Assembly (NCBI GenBank): GCA_017463255.1
Contig: JAFTPP010000034.1
Span: 124,001 to 188,000, forward strand
DNA from: Lachnospiraceae bacterium
Lineage (GTDB): Bacteria > Bacillota > Clostridia > Lachnospirales > Lachnospiraceae
Length of the DNA stretch: 64,000 bases
Direction of reading: 5' to 3'
In this document: positions 55,703 to 64,000 of the stretch, piece by piece
Position numbering within the stretch: position 1 is the first letter of the stretch
Layout: each line of letters opens with the position of its first letter
Translations under genes and position numbers: made by a program
The notes under the pieces: generated by a model
Told to the model about the DNA's origin: nothing
Database searches by the model: none
What the model saw: the letters and a program-made list of their open reading frames with translations, nothing else

Positions 55703-57190
55703 ATGTTTAACAATGTACCAAAAATTAAAGTGGGAATCGTGGCAGTAAGCCGTGACTGTTTCCCGGAATCATTATCAGTAAACAGAAGAAAAGCATTAGT
55801 AGAGGCTTATACTAAAAAGTATGATGCAGCTGATATTTATGAATGCCCAATTTGTATCGTAGAAAGCGAAATTCATATGGTACAGGCATTAGAAGATATT
55901 AAGGCAGCAGGATGTAACGCACTTTGCGTATACCTTGGAAACTTCGGTCCGGAAATTTCTGAGACGTTACTTGCAAAACATTTTGACGGACCTAAGATGT
56001 TTGTGGCAGCAGCAGAAGAAAGCCAGGCTGACCTTTTAGACGGACGTGGAGATGCATATTGCGGTATGTTAAACGCAAGCTATAACTTAAAGCTTCGTAA
56101 CGTAGGCGCATACATTCCTGAATATCCTGTAGGAACAGCAGAAGAATGTGCAGATATGATTAACGAGTTCCTTCCGATTGCACGTGCAGTTGACGGACTT
56201 GCTAACTTAAAGATTATCAGCTTTGGACCTCGTCCAATGAACTTCCTTGCATGTAACGCACCGGTTAAACAGTTATATAACCTTGGTGTAGAAATCGAAG
56301 AGAACTCAGAATTAGACCTTTTCGAAGCATTCAATAACCATGCAAATGACCCAAGAATTCCTGAAGTTGTAGCTGATATGGAAAAAGAACTTGGAGCAGG
56401 CAATAAGAAACCTGAAGTACTTGCGAAACTTGCTCAGTATGAATTAACACTTCTTGACTGGGTAGAAGCTCACAAGGGTTACAGAAAATATGTTGCAATC
56501 GCAGGAAAATGCTGGCCTGCATTCCAGACACAGTTTGGATTCGTACCTTGCTACGTTAACAGCCGTTTAACAGGACGTGGTATTCCTGTTTCTTGTGAAG
56601 TTGATATCTATGGCGTATTAAGTGAGTTCATCGGAACATGCGTAAGTGAAGATGCAGTTACATTACTTGACATCAACAACTCAGTTCCTGCTGATATGTA
56701 CAAAGAATCAATCGAAGGTAAATTTAACTATACACACAAAGATACTTTCATGGGCTTCCACTGTGGTAACACATGCTCATCAAAACTTGCTTTCTGTGAG
56801 ATGAAATACCAGAAGATTATGGCTAGAAACCTTCCTATCGAAGTTACAAACGGAACACTGGAAGGCGATATTGCTCCTGGTAAGATTACATTCTTCCGTC
56901 TTCAGTCAACAGCTGACAACATCTTACGTGCATATGTTGCAGAAGGTGAAGTTCTCGACGTAAGAACAAAATCATTCGGTGCTATCGGTGTATTCGCTAT
57001 TCCTGAAATGGGACGTTTCTACCGTCATGTATTAATCGAAGGCAACTATCCACACCACGGAGCAGTAGCATTCGGTCACTTTGGAAAAGCATTATACGAA
57101 GTATTCAAATATGTTGGTGTTGCTTACGATGAAATCGGATTCAACCAGCCAAAAGGAATGCTCTATAAATCAGAAAATCCATTTGCATAA
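55703..57190 (+). CDS. FucI/AraA-type sugar isomerase
   Basis: 495 residues. Belongs to the L-fucose/L-arabinose isomerase fold (NALCVYLGNFGPEI, QTQFGFVPCYVNSRLTGRG). Probable metal ligands are Glu in CEVDIYG, Asp in LLDINN and His in MGFHCGN. These enzymes convert an aldose to a ketose. It is shorter than E. coli FucI (about 590). The next gene is a xylulokinase-type kinase, not a fuculokinase, so the substrate could be L-fucose, L-arabinose-like sugars or D-xylose; sequence alone does not settle it. GAGAGG precedes the ATG at 55703. Confidence 0.85.
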   Translation: MFNNVPKIKVGIVAVSRDCFPESLSVNRRKALVEAYTKKYDAADIYECPICIVESEIHMVQALEDIKAAGCNALCVYLGNFGPEISETLLAKHFDGPKMFVAAAEESQADLLDGRGDAYCGMLNASYNLKLRNVGAYIPEYPVGTAEECADMINEFLPIARAVDGLANLKIISFGPRPMNFLACNAPVKQLYNLGVEIEENSELDLFEAFNNHANDPRIPEVVADMEKELGAGNKKPEVLAKLAQYELTLLDWVEAHKGYRKYVAIAGKCWPAFQTQFGFVPCYVNSRLTGRGIPVSCEVDIYGVLSEFIGTCVSEDAVTLLDINNSVPADMYKESIEGKFNYTHKDTFMGFHCGNTCSSKLAFCEMKYQKIMARNLPIEVTNGTLEGDIAPGKITFFRLQSTADNILRAYVAEGEVLDVRTKSFGAIGVFAIPEMGRFYRHVLIEGNYPHHGAVAFGHFGKALYEVFKYVGVAYDEIGFNQPKGMLYKSENPFA

Positions 57191-57200
57191 TTAGATGTCA

Positions 57201-57235
57201 GAAACCCTGACTTGGTTATCCGAGTCAGGGTTTTC
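57201..57235 (+). terminator. Hairpin between isomerase and kinase genes
   Basis: AACCCTGACT / AGTCAGGGTT 10-bp stem with 10-base loop followed by TTC. It lies within the operon, so it is a candidate for partial termination or an mRNA 3' stabiliser for the isomerase message. Confidence 0.65.
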
Positions 57236-57253
57236 ATTAAAAGGAGAAAAAAC

Positions 57254-58717
57254 ATGTTATATATAGGAATTGACCTTGGTACATCCGCAGTGAAGATGCT
57301 TTTAATGGATGAGAAGGGTAAAATTGAAAAAATCGTATCAAAGGAATATCCTTTATATTTTCCAAATCCGGGTTGGTCTGAGCAAAAGCCTGAGGACTGG
57401 TGGGATGCAGTTGTAGAAGGAATGAAGGAATTAACAAGTGAATGTGATAAATCTAAGGTTGCCGGAATCAGCTTCGGCGGACAGATGCACGGGCTTGTTA
57501 TCTTAGATGAAAATGATGATGTAATCCGCCCTGCACTTCTTTGGAATGACGGAAGAACAACGGAAGAAACCGATTATTTAAATCAGGTCATTGGTAAAGA
57601 GACTCTTTCCAAATACACAGCAAATATTGCCTTTACAGGATTTACAGCACCAAAGATTCTCTGGATTAAAAACAAAGAGCCGGAAAACTTTGCCAAGATT
57701 AAAAAGATTATGCTTCCAAAAGACTATATTGCATATAAGTTATCCGGAAGCTTCTGTACAGATGTATCTGATGCATCAGGAATGCTTATTTTCGATGTTC
57801 AGAATAAGTGCTGGTCTAAGGAAATGATGGATATCTGTGGAATTACCAGAGACCAGTTAGCGGACATTTACGAAAGCTATGAAGTAGTAGGAACCTTAAA
57901 ACCTGAGCTTTCTAAGGAATTCGGACTTCCTGAAACAGTAAAAATCGTAGCCGGTGCAGGAGATAATGCGGCAGCAGCCGTAGGAACCGGAACTGTTGGG
58001 GATGGAATGTGTAACATTTCATTGGGAACCAGCGGAACCATCTTTATTAGCTCTGACAAATTCGGCGTTGACGAGAATAATGCATTACACGCATTTGCCC
58101 ATGCTGACGGACACTACCACTTAATGGGCTGTATGTTAAGCGCTGCTTCATGTAATAAGTGGTGGATGGAAGATATTATCGGAACCAAAGATTTTGGGGC
58201 AGAGCAGAAGGGTATTGAGAAGTTGGGAGAAAACCATGTATACTTCTTACCATACCTTATGGGTGAGCGTTCTCCGTTAAACGACCCATTTGCAAGAGGT
58301 ACCTTTACAGGCATTACCATGGATACCACAAGACAAGATATGACACAGGCAGTATTGGAAGGTGTTGCATTTGCCATCCGTGATTCCTTTGAGGTAGCAA
58401 AATCCCTTGGAATCAAGATTGAGCGTTCTAAGATCTGCGGCGGTGGTGCTAAGAGTCCACTTTGGAAGAAGATGATTGCCAATATTTTAAATATTAAGAT
58501 TGACGTAATCGAAAGCGAAGAAGGACCGGGATATGGCGGAGCCATTCTTGCAGCAGTAGCATGTGGCGAATACGCATCTGTAGAAGAGGCAGCAGCTAAG
58601 CTTGTAAAAGTCGTAGATACTGTAGAGCCCACTCCGGAGCTTGTAGAAAAATACGAAGCAAGATATCAGCAGTTTAAAATGATTTATCCTGCATTAAAGG
58701 ATTTCTTTCATTCATAA
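57254..58717 (+). CDS. xylB: Xylulokinase (FGGY family)
   Basis: 487 residues, the length of E. coli XylB. The ATP-binding fold begins MLYIGIDLGTSAVKMLL. Other marks are GQMHGLV, the catalytic Asp in VSDASGMLIFD, NISLGTSGTIF and CGGGAKSPLWKKM. Phosphorylates D-xylulose to xylulose-5-phosphate for the pentose phosphate route. The start at 57254 follows AAAAGGAG; a longer frame from 57212 overlaps the hairpin. It ends the operon with DUF4867 and the isomerase. A related FGGY specificity, such as fuculose, is not excluded. Confidence 0.87.
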   Translation: MLYIGIDLGTSAVKMLLMDEKGKIEKIVSKEYPLYFPNPGWSEQKPEDWWDAVVEGMKELTSECDKSKVAGISFGGQMHGLVILDENDDVIRPALLWNDGRTTEETDYLNQVIGKETLSKYTANIAFTGFTAPKILWIKNKEPENFAKIKKIMLPKDYIAYKLSGSFCTDVSDASGMLIFDVQNKCWSKEMMDICGITRDQLADIYESYEVVGTLKPELSKEFGLPETVKIVAGAGDNAAAAVGTGTVGDGMCNISLGTSGTIFISSDKFGVDENNALHAFAHADGHYHLMGCMLSAASCNKWWMEDIIGTKDFGAEQKGIEKLGENHVYFLPYLMGERSPLNDPFARGTFTGITMDTTRQDMTQAVLEGVAFAIRDSFEVAKSLGIKIERSKICGGGAKSPLWKKMIANILNIKIDVIESEEGPGYGGAILAAVACGEYASVEEAAAKLVKVVDTVEPTPELVEKYEARYQQFKMIYPALKDFFHS

Positions 58718-58733
58718 GTAGAATAAATAGAAA

Positions 58734-58761
58734 TGCACCGGTTTAACGCCGGTGCATTTTT
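58734..58761. terminator. Terminator between xylB and dacA
   Basis: TGCACCGG / CCGGTGCA stem with a 7-base loop, followed by TTTTT on the plus strand. Confidence 0.92.
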
Positions 58762-58775
58762 AGCATATAGTTCAA

Positions 58776-60287
58776 TTAAAATTTATAGGTCTTTGTAATA
58801 CTACTCTTACGCCTTCTGTTTCGTTTGGGGCGTCGCTTTTTACGACGATGCTTTAGCTCTATGCTTGGTAAATGATAGTTACCGATAAACCTTGCAATCA
58901 CAAATACTACAAGTAAGAAGCCTATAATACCGATTGCCCAATAGGCTATTAGTTTAATATTGATTACGATGACCTTCTCTTTTTCCTTGGAGGTATCATT
59001 GTCTGACTTATTCGACGAAGTATCACCGGTGAGTCCTGTGGAGTCTGAAGCCGGAGGATTCTCAGTAGCATCTATGATGGGGTCAACACTTTCAGAACTG
59101 ACATCATCCGTATTTTCCGCAGTGAGAGCATCTTCATTAAGATAAAGCTCGCAGGAACCAACTTCAACACCTGAGTAAGAATACGAAATAGTAGCGATGC
59201 TATCCCCGTTATCTGTATGATACGTTAGTTTAGGAACGGCACTGTCAAAATCAGCGTTTATAGGAAGAATCAACCCTGCCGAAGTATCTAATTCTAATAA
59301 CGGTACACTGCTGCCAAACACGTCATTGTCAGATTCAAAAAAGTCTGAATGTTCTATATTATATCGGGTTTCATTTTCCGCGATATTATATAGCTTAAAA
59401 TTGCTAAAGCCATAGTTAAACAAATCTATGGTATCGGTAAACTGATATGGCGGTTCTTCTTTTAACACCACACAGATTAATTTCATACCATCCTTTTGAG
59501 CACAGGATGCCAAAGTATTACGTGCCTTACCCGTATATCCGGTTTTACTTCCGACCAGATATTCATAGGCATATTCTTTACCGGGAAGCAGCTTATTACG
59601 TGAATAAACGGTCCAATCTTCGGCAAAAGAATAAGAAGAAGTGGAGGCAATCCGTGATAAAGTCTCTGATTTAAAAAATTCAGTGGCAATCAATGCAAGG
59701 TCGTAGGCACAGGTGTAATGTGCATCATCATAAAGACCGTTGGCATTAACAAAATTACTGTTTACACAACCCAATTCCTTGGCACGCTCTGTCATATGCA
59801 GGGCAAAATCTTCCATAGTTCCGCCGATATGTTCTGCGACTGCATTGGCAGCTTCATTGCCGGAAGGAACTAATATACCATATAAAAATTGTTCCAAGGT
59901 AAAGGTATCACCTACAGAAGCGCCCATAACGGAAGAATCCCAGGTGATAGCATCCAGTGCTGATTGGGACATGGTAACCATATCATCTAAGTCACCTTCT
60001 TCCATGGCAATCAAGGTAGTCAATAGCTTGGTGGTACTTGCGGGATACTCTGCTGCATATATATTTTTGGCATAAAGGATAGTTCCTGTATTTGCCTCGT
60101 ATAAAATAGCAGCATCTGCACTAACGATGGGTCCCTCGGGCCAACCTTCTACTGCGTTTGATTCAACCGGCATTTCTAACCGGTTCAGTCTGGCATCTTC
60201 GTATTCATCCGCTAATCCGGTAATGGTATTTGTACAAAAAAGACAAAGGCTTACCAGAAGGTATAACAAATATCTATTCTTTTTCAT
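58776..60287 (-). CDS. dacA: D-alanyl-D-alanine carboxypeptidase (S11, DacA type)
   Basis: 503 residues. N-terminal signal peptide (MKKNRYLLYLLVSLCLFC...). The peptidase S11 motifs are STTK (Ser nucleophile, near residue 85), SGN in VPSGNEAAN and KTG in GSKTGYTG. The C-terminal third is a Ser/Thr/Asp-rich linker, one membrane helix near 455-475, and a strongly basic tail (HRRKKRRPKRNRRRK) in the cytoplasm. It trims peptidoglycan stem peptides. The start is the ATG at 60287, 12 bases after GGAG; an in-frame TTG at 60323 would add 12 residues. Confidence 0.9.
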   Translation of the reverse strand: MKKNRYLLYLLVSLCLFCTNTITGLADEYEDARLNRLEMPVESNAVEGWPEGPIVSADAAILYEANTGTILYAKNIYAAEYPASTTKLLTTLIAMEEGDLDDMVTMSQSALDAITWDSSVMGASVGDTFTLEQFLYGILVPSGNEAANAVAEHIGGTMEDFALHMTERAKELGCVNSNFVNANGLYDDAHYTCAYDLALIATEFFKSETLSRIASTSSYSFAEDWTVYSRNKLLPGKEYAYEYLVGSKTGYTGKARNTLASCAQKDGMKLICVVLKEEPPYQFTDTIDLFNYGFSNFKLYNIAENETRYNIEHSDFFESDNDVFGSSVPLLELDTSAGLILPINADFDSAVPKLTYHTDNGDSIATISYSYSGVEVGSCELYLNEDALTAENTDDVSSESVDPIIDATENPPASDSTGLTGDTSSNKSDNDTSKEKEKVIVINIKLIAYWAIGIIGFLLVVFVIARFIGNYHLPSIELKHRRKKRRPKRNRRRKSSITKTYKF

Positions 60288-60450
60288 ATGATAAAAATAC
60301 TCCGATTTAAAATTTGCGTACAAGTTTTTTCTATATCTATATTACACTAATTTACGCATAATTCCTAGGGAAAAAGACTTTCCAATTATAAAAAATAGGT
60401 GTAATATAAGAACAATTGATTTGTCACCAATGCATTAGGAGGAAACAGGA

Positions 60451-61092
60451 ATGCGATTAAGAAATATTCCGGGAGCCGGTGAGGTAATTGCGGCAAGCCC
60501 GTATGTGGTACAAAATCCCACTGAGTATAAAGGAAAATGGCATGAGATTTTTAATAATACCGCTCCCATTTATATAGAAATCGGCATGGGAAAGGGTAAG
60601 TTCATTACTACATTGGCAAAAAATAATCCCCATGTTAATTATGTGGGAATTGAGTTATATTCCAGCGTCTTACTCCGTGCAATCCAGAAGATTCAGGAGG
60701 AAACCATTCCTAATTTAAAGTTTTTGTGTGTGGACGCAAGAACCCTGCCCGATATTTTTGCACCGGATGAAGTAGACAAAATCTATTTAAACTTCTCTGA
60801 CCCATGGCCTAAGGACCGTCATGCAAAAAGACGACTTCCTTCTAAAGAATTCTTGGCAAGATACACCCAATTCTTAAAACCGGAAGGAACCATTGAGTTT
60901 AAAACGGATAACAGGGCATTGTTTGATTTTGCCGTAGAAGAAGCTCCCCTTGCAGGATGGGTAATCCGGGAAATTACTTATGATTTACATCACACACCTG
61001 AAATGATGGAAAATAATGTAATGACAGAATATGAAGAAAAATTCTCCTCCATGGGAAATCCTATCCATAAATATATTATTGCGCGGGATTAA
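60451..61092 (+). CDS. trmB: tRNA (guanine-46-N7)-methyltransferase
   Basis: 213 residues, normal length. SAM motif IEIGMGKGKFI near residue 45, YLNFSDPWPKDRHAKRRL as the catalytic/tRNA-binding loop, and GTIEFKTDN. Methylates G46 in the tRNA variable loop. AGGAGG lies 8 bases upstream of the ATG. It is divergent from dacA and convergent with the small membrane-protein gene at 61171. Confidence 0.95.
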   Translation: MRLRNIPGAGEVIAASPYVVQNPTEYKGKWHEIFNNTAPIYIEIGMGKGKFITTLAKNNPHVNYVGIELYSSVLLRAIQKIQEETIPNLKFLCVDARTLPDIFAPDEVDKIYLNFSDPWPKDRHAKRRLPSKEFLARYTQFLKPEGTIEFKTDNRALFDFAVEEAPLAGWVIREITYDLHHTPEMMENNVMTEYEEKFSSMGNPIHKYIIARD

Positions 61093-61117
61093 AAAAATAT
61101 ATTGTTAATATCAACCA

Positions 61118-61161
61118 AAAAAGACTTACACTTTCTGTTATGAGAGTGTAAGTCTTTTATA
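61118..61161. terminator. Bidirectional terminator after trmB
   Basis: AAAAGACTTACACT / AGTGTAAGTCTTTT, 14-bp perfect stem with a loop of about 12 bases. A and T runs at its two ends suit both convergent genes. Confidence 0.9.
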
Positions 61162-61170
61162 TAAGCATCT

Positions 61171-61587
61171 TTATTCTTCCATGTCCTCAGTGTACTTGCT
61201 ATCATAAATAATAGTGACAGTTTCCTCTTCAATGATTATAGGAGCAGAAGCAGCAGCTTTGCAAACCTCTGTATGCCAATAATAATACCCTCCAATTCCA
61301 ACTGAAATAATAACGGTTAGGCTCACAGTGATAGCGATAAACCGTGATTTTCCATTTGTCTGTTTCCTAATTGTTGTGGGTTCTTGCAGTTCAATATAGT
61401 TGTTTACTACAGATTCAGGAGTACCAAATTCTGATACTAAGTCATCATATGTAGCATCAGGAAATTCTAGCAAATAAGCATTGATGTTAGTTTTAATGTG
61501 ACGGTAAAAATTACGGTCATGTTTTCGACAAATGGAAAGTTGTCGAAAAATCTGTCTACAATATACTTTCCCCATAGATTTTTTCAT
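61171..61587 (-). CDS. Small membrane protein paired with PadR (DUF6120-like)
   Basis: 138 residues. The N-terminal 75 residues are soluble and include YLLEFPDATYDDLVSEFGTPESVVNNYI, like the N-terminal domain of DUF1700/DUF6120 proteins that accompany PadR regulators. One membrane helix (IAITVSLTVIISVGIGGYYYW, about 90-110) and an acidic C-terminus follow. It starts 24 bases after the PadR gene ends and is clearly in its operon. Such partners are thought to act as antagonists or targets of envelope regulation, which is inference. Confidence 0.7.
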   Translation of the reverse strand: MKKSMGKVYCRQIFRQLSICRKHDRNFYRHIKTNINAYLLEFPDATYDDLVSEFGTPESVVNNYIELQEPTTIRKQTNGKSRFIAITVSLTVIISVGIGGYYYWHTEVCKAAASAPIIIEEETVTIIYDSKYTEDMEE

Positions 61588-61611
61588 ACTAATTAATTCC
61601 CCCTATCAATA

Positions 61612-61941
61612 TTAATTTGTTCCTATTATCTTTAGGATGCTATCCGTTACCACCTGATAGGCTTCAAGCAGACAAGTCAGATATTTACGACCATTTTCTT
61701 CAATGTGATAATACACACGTTCGCGTCGTTTGCCGACAAGTTCCTTTTTGAAAGTAATGTATCCCTTTTCTGATAATTTATAAAGTGCGGGATACATGGA
61801 ACCTTCCGGTACAGAGAAGACGCCACCAGTACGTTCAAATAAAAGTTGACTTAGCTCATAGCCATAACAATCTTTTTCTGTTAGTAACTGAAGAATGAGC
61901 ATTTCTAAAGAGCCCTTTTTAAAACTTTCTTGATAGTTCAT
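61612..61941 (-). CDS. PadR-family transcriptional regulator
   Basis: 109 residues, the size of the small PadR subfamily. The winged helix is clear: KGSLEMLILQLLTEKDCYGYELSQLL, then EGSMYPALYKLSEKGYI and KRRERVYYHIEENGRKYL. PadR proteins repress their own operon. GAGG precedes the ATG at 61941. Its promoter overlaps a TTGACAGAGTCAA palindrome at 61991-62003, the best candidate operator. Confidence 0.92.
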   Translation of the reverse strand: MNYQESFKKGSLEMLILQLLTEKDCYGYELSQLLFERTGGVFSVPEGSMYPALYKLSEKGYITFKKELVGKRRERVYYHIEENGRKYLTCLLEAYQVVTDSILKIIGTN

Positions 61942-61975
61942 GCGTTTTTCCTCAATTAAATGTTTACATATTAAT

Positions 61976-62003
61976 ATAATACAGAAATATTTGACAGAGT
62001 CAA
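61976..62003 (-). promoter_or_regulatory. padR promoter with palindrome at -35
   Basis: On the minus strand TTGACT (62003-61998), 16-base spacer, TATTAT (61981-61976). The palindrome TTGAC-AGA-GTCAA at 61991-62003 covers the -35, suggesting a repressor site. Confidence 0.6.
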
Positions 62004-62026
62004 TACCTAAAAATTCTAAATAATGG

Positions 62027-62055
62027 TTGACAGAAAGAAATAGTTGGAATAATAT
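62027..62055 (+). promoter_or_regulatory. Promoter of the second LytTR/GHKL operon
   Basis: TTGACA (62027-62032), 17-base spacer, TAATAT (62050-62055). Near-consensus, so expression need not depend on an activator, unlike the promoter at 1138. Confidence 0.7.
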
Positions 62056-62126
62056 GATTACATAAGTAAGAAGTATTTTTGAAGTAAGTTACTATCGTGA
62101 TGGTAATTTATTGTGGAGCAATGTAG

Positions 62127-62840
62127 ATGATTACAATAGGAATTTGTGATGACGAAAAAAACTGTATTAGAGAATTGGAGAACGTGCTTCAGGAAATCTC
62201 AACGGACAAAACAGTCCAATCCTTTTTATCTGCCGAAGATATGATGGACTCTTTGGAGAAGAATAGGTATGACATTCTTTTTTTGGATATTATGATTGGA
62301 AAGAGAAATGGAAAGGAAGTAGCAGAATATCTTCGTAAGCAGTTAAGAAATTATCATACAGCAATTGTTTGGATATCTTCGATTAAGGAAAAAGACGTAG
62401 GTCTGTTTGATGTAAATCCGTTTGCATTTATTGAAAAGCCTATTCATAAAGAACAAGTAATAGAAATCGTTAACAGATATATCTCCATAAAAAACATGGA
62501 TAGTGAAGTTTTCATTTTTGATACTATTCAAGCGGAAGGTAAAAATAAGCAAAAACTGTTTATTCCTTATAAGGATATTTTATTTGTTGAGGCACAACAA
62601 CGAAAACTTAAGATTGTAACAAATAAAGGAGTTTTGGAGACTTACGGTAAAATATCACGTATAAAGAAAGAGTTTTATCTTCATCATTTTATCAGTCCTC
62701 ATAATTCATATTTAGTTAATTGTAAACAAATTCACAAGGTTCTACAGGAAACGATTATATTAAATAATGGTGAAGAGGTACCAATAAGTAGACAGGGAAA
62801 GAAAGAGTTACACTTACTTATTGACCAAATAAAGAGGTAA
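62127..62840 (+). CDS. LytTR response regulator (second Agr-like pair)
   Basis: 237 residues. Receiver domain 1-120 with D8/D9 (ICDDEKN), phospho-Asp54 (LFLDIMIGKRNG) and lysine in IEKPIHKEQ. The LytTR domain starts near residue 140 (FIPYKDILFVEAQQRKLKI, FISPHNSYLVNCKQI, VPISRQGKKEL). Related to AgrA-type regulators but a different branch from the one at 1215. GGAG precedes the ATG. The kinase gene starts 18 bases after its stop. Confidence 0.9.
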   Translation: MITIGICDDEKNCIRELENVLQEISTDKTVQSFLSAEDMMDSLEKNRYDILFLDIMIGKRNGKEVAEYLRKQLRNYHTAIVWISSIKEKDVGLFDVNPFAFIEKPIHKEQVIEIVNRYISIKNMDSEVFIFDTIQAEGKNKQKLFIPYKDILFVEAQQRKLKIVTNKGVLETYGKISRIKKEFYLHHFISPHNSYLVNCKQIHKVLQETIILNNGEEVPISRQGKKELHLLIDQIKR

Positions 62841-62858
62841 GGATTAGGTATAGAACCG

Positions 62859-64000
62859 ATGATACATAGCTTAGTATTTGTATTTACATCTCTGGTAAAT
62901 ACTTATGCAATTTATCTATTTAGTAAAGGTTTATTTGGAGATTATCAAAAGAGCAAAAAAATGATGTATATATCTTATGGTGGATATTATGTTTTGTCTA
63001 CAGCTATATATATACTCTTTGCAATTCCAATGTTAAATACGCTTATTAATATCATAATGTGTTTTATCTTATCAATAGGATATGCGCAAAAACTGCGTAG
63101 TCGTATTCTATATACAGTGGTAATTGTTGCTTATCTAATCTGTACGGATTTAGTATCCGTAGCAATTGGTGGGTTGAGAAAGATAGATGTGTTCAACAAA
63201 ACTGATTATTCATCAGAAATTGGCTTGGTGTTGGTGTGCCTCATTATGCTATTAATTGCCAGAATGGTTAGTTTTCGGTCATATCATAAATCAGAAATTC
63301 AGATACCGGTCAAAGTGTGGATGTTTTTGGTGTTGGTGACAATATCAATTGCATTCATATCGGTTGCATTGATGACATTGACCATTAGCCGTGAACTGTT
63401 AGTTGTTTGTTTGATTTTACTGTTGGCAATTAATTGTGCGATTTACTATCTTTATGATGCAATTATTGATCGAATGAATCAGGCTGCAGAAATGGATTTA
63501 GTAAGACAGCAGGGAAAATACTATCAGCACGAGTTTGAACTGATGCAGGAAAGTGAGAAACAAATTGAAATTTTGCGCCATGACATGAAAAATCAAATAA
63601 TTCATCTGCAAGCGTTGCTTCGTGATGGAGAGTATGCAGATTTGTCTGTATGCATGGCAGAACTTTTGGGAAACGTACAATCATATTCTGGAATAAAGAG
63701 CGGAAATAAGATTATTGACTGCATTCTAAACTATAAAATGACCCAAATTCTTTCGGAGAGGATTGATTTTCATTACGATATTGTAGTACCAACACAGCTT
63801 GATATAAAGGATTTTGATTTAATTAGTTTGCTTGGAAATATGATTGATAATGCAATAGAGGCTTCATTAAAAGAGCCCATGGATGCGCGAGAAATAGAGT
63901 TAGCAATTACATTACAGTACAATATTTTGGTACTTCGGATTAGAAATTATTGTTCTAAATTGCCAGCAAAACTAGAATTGGATAATCTTAAAACAAGCAA
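62859..64000 (+). CDS. Partial GHKL sensor kinase (AgrC-like)
   Basis: An open frame without stop runs to the right edge; 380 codons are visible. About six membrane helices fill residues 1-205, followed by a coiled linker. The H-box is LRHDMKNQIIHLQ with His241, and the N-box is GNMIDNAIEAS, so it is a HATPase_c_5 kinase. The final ATP-binding part lies outside the window. The ATG at 62859 is 18 bases after the LytTR regulator stop, with AGG at 62845-62847 upstream. Partner of the regulator at 62127. Confidence 0.85.
   Translation, partial: MIHSLVFVFTSLVNTYAIYLFSKGLFGDYQKSKKMMYISYGGYYVLSTAIYILFAIPMLNTLINIIMCFILSIGYAQKLRSRILYTVVIVAYLICTDLVSVAIGGLRKIDVFNKTDYSSEIGLVLVCLIMLLIARMVSFRSYHKSEIQIPVKVWMFLVLVTISIAFISVALMTLTISRELLVVCLILLLAINCAIYYLYDAIIDRMNQAAEMDLVRQQGKYYQHEFELMQESEKQIEILRHDMKNQIIHLQALLRDGEYADLSVCMAELLGNVQSYSGIKSGNKIIDCILNYKMTQILSERIDFHYDIVVPTQLDIKDFDLISLLGNMIDNAIEASLKEPMDAREIELAITLQYNILVLRIRNYCSKLPAKLELDNLKTS

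Noticed and set aside
58114..58632. 172-codon minus-strand frame within xylB
   Set aside because: Antisense to strongly conserved kinase motifs, no ribosome binding site; a shadow frame.

Overview
The window is chromosomal DNA from an AT-rich, Gram-positive, anaerobic-type Firmicute, most likely a member of the Lachnospiraceae (Clostridia). This rests on the origin gene order (gyrA-gyrB-recF-yaaA-dnaN-dnaA / rpmH-rnpA-yidD-yidC-jag-mnmE-mnmG-rsmG-parAB), several families typical of that group (DUF4446, DUF3881, DUF4867, Agr-like LytTR/GHKL pairs, YesM/YesN/LplABC transport modules), strong AGGAGG ribosome binding sites and frequent TTG starts. Family names are recognised from sequence by eye; no database search was run.

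Layout. 1-3.2 kb: edge of a membrane protein (possible ABC permease), then an Agr-like quorum-sensing locus: a short AgrB-like peptidase divergent from an AgrA-type LytTR regulator and an AgrC-type kinase, with a tandem regulator box abutting the promoter between them. 3.2-8.5 kb: PAP2 phosphatase, HAD phosphatase, MATE transporter with an unusual array of three GGGTAT/ATACCC inverted repeats upstream, a cation/proton antiporter, and an unrecognised protein that looks nuclease-like. 8.6-17.3 kb: gyrA, gyrB, recF, yaaA, dnaN and dnaA, all on the minus strand. 17.3-17.7 kb: DnaA-box cluster, the likely replication origin; a second cluster lies between dnaA and dnaN. 17.7-24.6 kb: rpmH to rsmG on the plus strand. 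Replication genes therefore point away from the origin on both sides.

24.7-36.2 kb: alpha/beta hydrolase, a DegS/DegU-like two-component pair, a parS cluster followed by parA and parB, a DUF4446 protein, an HD-GYP protein, serS, a DUF3881 protein, tRNA-Arg(CCT), a PAS-degenerate GGDEF-EAL protein and a DEDDh exonuclease. 36.2-38.2 kb: phosphatidylserine decarboxylase and a membrane metallophosphoesterase.

38.3-58.7 kb: a carbohydrate utilisation locus of about 20 kb. It holds a GH31 alpha-xylosidase, a YesM-type kinase, two permeases and a lipoprotein of an ABC importer with no ATPase, a YesL-like protein, a YesN-type regulator, a GH29 alpha-fucosidase, a GH42 beta-galactosidase, a second binding lipoprotein, and a DUF4867 - FucI-type isomerase - xylulokinase operon. 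The three glycosidases match the three side-chain sugars of fucosylated xyloglucan (Xyl, Gal, Fuc). The inferred scheme is import of oligosaccharides by the ABC system, trimming in the cytoplasm, and entry of a released sugar into metabolism through isomerase and kinase.

58.8-64 kb: a D-Ala-D-Ala carboxypeptidase, trmB, a PadR regulator with its small membrane-protein partner, and a second LytTR/GHKL pair whose kinase runs off the right edge.
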